Source of the DNA: Clostridium sp.
GTDB taxonomy: Bacteria > Bacillota > Clostridia > Acetivibrionales > Acetivibrionaceae
Length of the DNA stretch: 9,451 nucleotides
Assembly (NCBI GenBank): GCA_012841175.1
Contig: DUVG01000008.1
Coordinates: 1 to 9,451, forward strand
Direction: 5' to 3'
This document shows, piece by piece, positions 7,219 through 9,451 of this stretch (position 1 is the stretch's first letter; every line of letters starts with the position of its first letter). The notes under the pieces are model-generated. The model did not search any database. It saw only the letters and a program-made list of their open reading frames with translations, and was not told where the DNA came from. A program made the position numbers and the translations under genes.

Positions 7219-9426
7219 TTATTTTAATTTAGGTTTTAACACTATAGTTGATAGTGGTGGGACTGTCAGATTTATAGAATATGGTTTGTTATGAAAAGAT
7301 GAAGATTCAGCTTTTAAAGGTTCAAAGTTTCCAACATTACTGCCTCCATATTTTTCCCAATCACTATTAAAAATTTCTGTATATTCAGTATCAAAAGGTA
7401 CTCCTATACGGTAATTATCATGTGGAGTAGGTGTGAAATTACACAAAAATACTAAACTATCACGCCAGTCCTTACCCTTTCTTATAAAGGATACAATACT
7501 ATGCTCTCTGTCATTGCAGTCTATCCACTCAAAACCTTCATAACTAAAATCAATTTCAAATAAAGCTTTTTCATTTTTGTATAAATTATTAAGGTCTTTT
7601 ACGTAAGTTTGTATTTTTTTGTGCATGTCATAATCAAGTAAAAACCAGTCTAAGCTTTGCTTATAATTCCATTCAATAAACTGAGCAAATTCACTACCCA
7701 TAAATAAAAGTTTTTTTCCAGGATGACCATACATATAACCATAACTAGCGCGAAGTCCGGCAAATTTTTGCCAATAGTCTCCCGGCATTTTTTCTATCAT
7801 TGAACATTTTCCATGGACCACTTCGTCATGAGAAAGAACTAATATGAAATTTTCTGAAAATGCATACATTAAGGAAAAAGTTATAAGGTCTTGATGGTGT
7901 TTGCGATATACAGAGTCCATACTCATATAGCGTAAAAAGTCATTCATCCAACCCATATTCCACTTATAGGAGAACCCTAAACCTCCTACATAAGGTGGTT
8001 TAGAGACAAGAGCCCAGGAGGTGGATTCTTCAGCCACCATCATAACTCCAGGGTAATATTTATACACTGTAGAATTTAACTGACGTATGAATTCTATCGC
8101 ATCAACATTTTCTTTTCCACCCCAGCGATTTGGTATCCATTCTCCATCTTTTTTACCGTAATCCAAATAGAGCATTGAAGCCACTGCATCAACTCTAAGG
8201 CCGTCAATATGGTATTTTTCAAGCCAAAATAATGCATTTGATATAAGGAAGTTTTTAACTTCAAGTCTTCCATAGTTAAATATATGAGTACCCCAATCAG
8301 GATGTTCTCCCTGCTTTTCATCGTAGTGCTCGTAAAGTGCAGTCCCGTCAAATCTTGCCAAACCATGTCCATCTTTTGGAAAATGAGCAGGTACCCAGTC
8401 AAGTAATACACCTATTCCATTTTGATGGCATTTATCTACAAAATACATAAAGTCCTTTGGTTCACCATATCTGCTTGTTGCAGCATAATAGCCTGTTATT
8501 TGATATCCCCAAGACCCGTCAAAGGGGTGTTCTGCTACAGGAAGAAGTTGAATATGTGTGTATCCCAATTCTTTTACATATTCTACTAAATCATCAGCAA
8601 GCTCCCTGTATGTATGAAATCCATTTTCGTCATTTGAAGCCCTTTTCCATGATCCTAAATGAACTTCGTATATGGAGATTGGTTTTTCAAAATTGTTGTC
8701 ACTATCTCTTTCCTTCATCCATTCATGGTCATTCCACTGATAATTTTCAATATCGTATACTATTGAAGCGGTATTTGGTCTTAGTTCACAATAAAAGGCA
8801 TAAGGGTCGCTTTTTACATACAATTCATCATGAGGAGTTTTAATTTCAAATTTGTATATATCTCCTTCTTTGATGCCAGGAAGAAACAACTCCCAAATAC
8901 CAGATGAACCTCTAGCTCTCATAACATGCCTTCTACCATCCCATTGATTAAAATTACCAACAACACTTACACGTTTTGCACAAGGGGCCCAAACTGCAAA
9001 AAAAGTACCTTGGATGCCATCTATAGTCATTAGATGAGCACCTAATTTTTCGTATATCTTATGGTGATTACCTTCATTAAAAAGATGCAAATCAAAATCC
9101 GTTAAAACAGGCAGGAAACTATATGGATCGTAGGTAGAGAATGTGTGTCCTGTATTATCTGTTATTTCTAAAATATACTTAAAAAAATCTGATTTGTCTC
9201 TTAACAATACTTCAAAAAAGCCTTTGTCATCCATTAAAGACATCTCATACTTTTTATGGCTTGAAATATCAATTACATGTATCTTCTTTGCATTTGGAAA
9301 AAAGGCCCGTACTACAATTGACTTTTCATGTTCTAAGTAATGCATACCTAAAACACTAAAAGGATCTGGATGTTCAGCATTAATAACTCTTAAAACTTCA
9401 TCATAATTTGCAGTTGTTTTTACCAT
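7219..9426 (-). CDS. glgB: 1,4-alpha-glucan (glycogen) branching enzyme, GH13
   Basis: The enzyme cuts alpha-1,4 glucan chains and rejoins them by alpha-1,6 links to branch glycogen in the cytoplasm. The 735 residues match the long form with two N-terminal carbohydrate-binding (CBM48) modules: about 10-110 (HPDPFSVLGMHY) and about 125-230 (TFFAVWAPCAKRVSVVGNFNQWDG). The GH13 barrel (about 250-625) has EVHLGSWKR, LLPVAEHPFDGSWGYQITGYYAATSRYG, nucleophile D413 in GLRVDAVASM, acid/base E466 in MVAEESTSW, and the HDEVVHGK motif with D534. The C-terminal beta domain ends VPPLSTIVLKPKLK. All catalytic residues are present, so it should be active. The start is ATG (complement of 9424-9426), with AAAGAGG upstream (complement of 9435-9441) at 8 bases. 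It faces the sigma gene and shares a terminator with it. No other glycogen gene is in view, and its promoter is off the right edge. Confidence 0.97.
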   Translation of the reverse strand: MVKTTANYDEVLRVINAEHPDPFSVLGMHYLEHEKSIVVRAFFPNAKKIHVIDISSHKKYEMSLMDDKGFFEVLLRDKSDFFKYILEITDNTGHTFSTYDPYSFLPVLTDFDLHLFNEGNHHKIYEKLGAHLMTIDGIQGTFFAVWAPCAKRVSVVGNFNQWDGRRHVMRARGSSGIWELFLPGIKEGDIYKFEIKTPHDELYVKSDPYAFYCELRPNTASIVYDIENYQWNDHEWMKERDSDNNFEKPISIYEVHLGSWKRASNDENGFHTYRELADDLVEYVKELGYTHIQLLPVAEHPFDGSWGYQITGYYAATSRYGEPKDFMYFVDKCHQNGIGVLLDWVPAHFPKDGHGLARFDGTALYEHYDEKQGEHPDWGTHIFNYGRLEVKNFLISNALFWLEKYHIDGLRVDAVASMLYLDYGKKDGEWIPNRWGGKENVDAIEFIRQLNSTVYKYYPGVMMVAEESTSWALVSKPPYVGGLGFSYKWNMGWMNDFLRYMSMDSVYRKHHQDLITFSLMYAFSENFILVLSHDEVVHGKCSMIEKMPGDYWQKFAGLRASYGYMYGHPGKKLLFMGSEFAQFIEWNYKQSLDWFLLDYDMHKKIQTYVKDLNNLYKNEKALFEIDFSYEGFEWIDCNDREHSIVSFIRKGKDWRDSLVFLCNFTPTPHDNYRIGVPFDTEYTEIFNSDWEKYGGSNVGNFEPLKAESSSFHNKPYSINLTVPPLSTIVLKPKLK

Positions 9427-9451
9427 AATTCATACCTCTTTTTTTTGTATT

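Noticed and set aside
8094..8411. 105-residue - strand open frame within glgB
   Set aside because: It is a shifted-frame shadow of the GH13 barrel; the glgB frame is intact through it, so it is not evidence of a frameshift.
8457..8843. 128-residue + strand open frame opposite glgB
   Set aside because: It is antisense to the conserved glgB catalytic region, with no ribosome binding site and no recognisable protein features; a shadow frame.

Overview
The window is an AT-rich, tightly packed stretch of chromosome that looks like a low-G+C Gram-positive anaerobe of class Clostridia. This rests on strong GGAGG-type ribosome binding sites, AT-rich codon use with many AGA arginine codons, the clustered order ilvB-ilvN-ilvC-leuA-cimA, and a SigI-family sigma factor, a family best known from Bacillus and from cellulolytic clostridia of the Acetivibrio/Clostridium thermocellum group. 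The genus is inference; nothing here fixes the species.

Left part (1-6282, all + strand): five genes of branched-chain amino acid synthesis. The 3' part of ilvB (large subunit of acetohydroxyacid synthase) is followed by ilvN (its regulatory small subunit) and ilvC (ketol-acid reductoisomerase). After a gap of about 160 bases with a hairpin come leuA (2-isopropylmalate synthase) and cimA (citramalate synthase), separated by only 7 bases. CimA makes citramalate from pyruvate and acetyl-CoA, which leads to 2-ketobutyrate without threonine. IlvBN and IlvC then build the isoleucine and valine precursors, and LeuA diverts 2-ketoisovalerate to leucine. ilvD and leuBCD, needed to finish these routes, are not in the window.

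Middle part (6283-7133, + strand): a long hairpin without a U-run lies just behind cimA and just ahead of a good extended -10 promoter. That promoter serves a 234-residue SigI-type sigma factor. The anti-sigma gene rsgI, normally next to sigI, is absent. The sigma gene is closed off by a strong two-way terminator.

Right part (7219-9426, - strand): a complete glgB, the glycogen branching enzyme, transcribed towards sigI. Its promoter lies beyond the right edge.

No mobile element, CRISPR array, tRNA or rRNA is visible, and I do not see a new multi-gene system. The points most worth following are the SigI factor without a partner and its altered putative DNA-reading helix, the Trp-to-Ile change in the acetohydroxyacid synthase specificity site beside a citramalate synthase gene, the changed cofactor loop of IlvC, and the two hairpins without U-runs that punctuate the amino acid genes.
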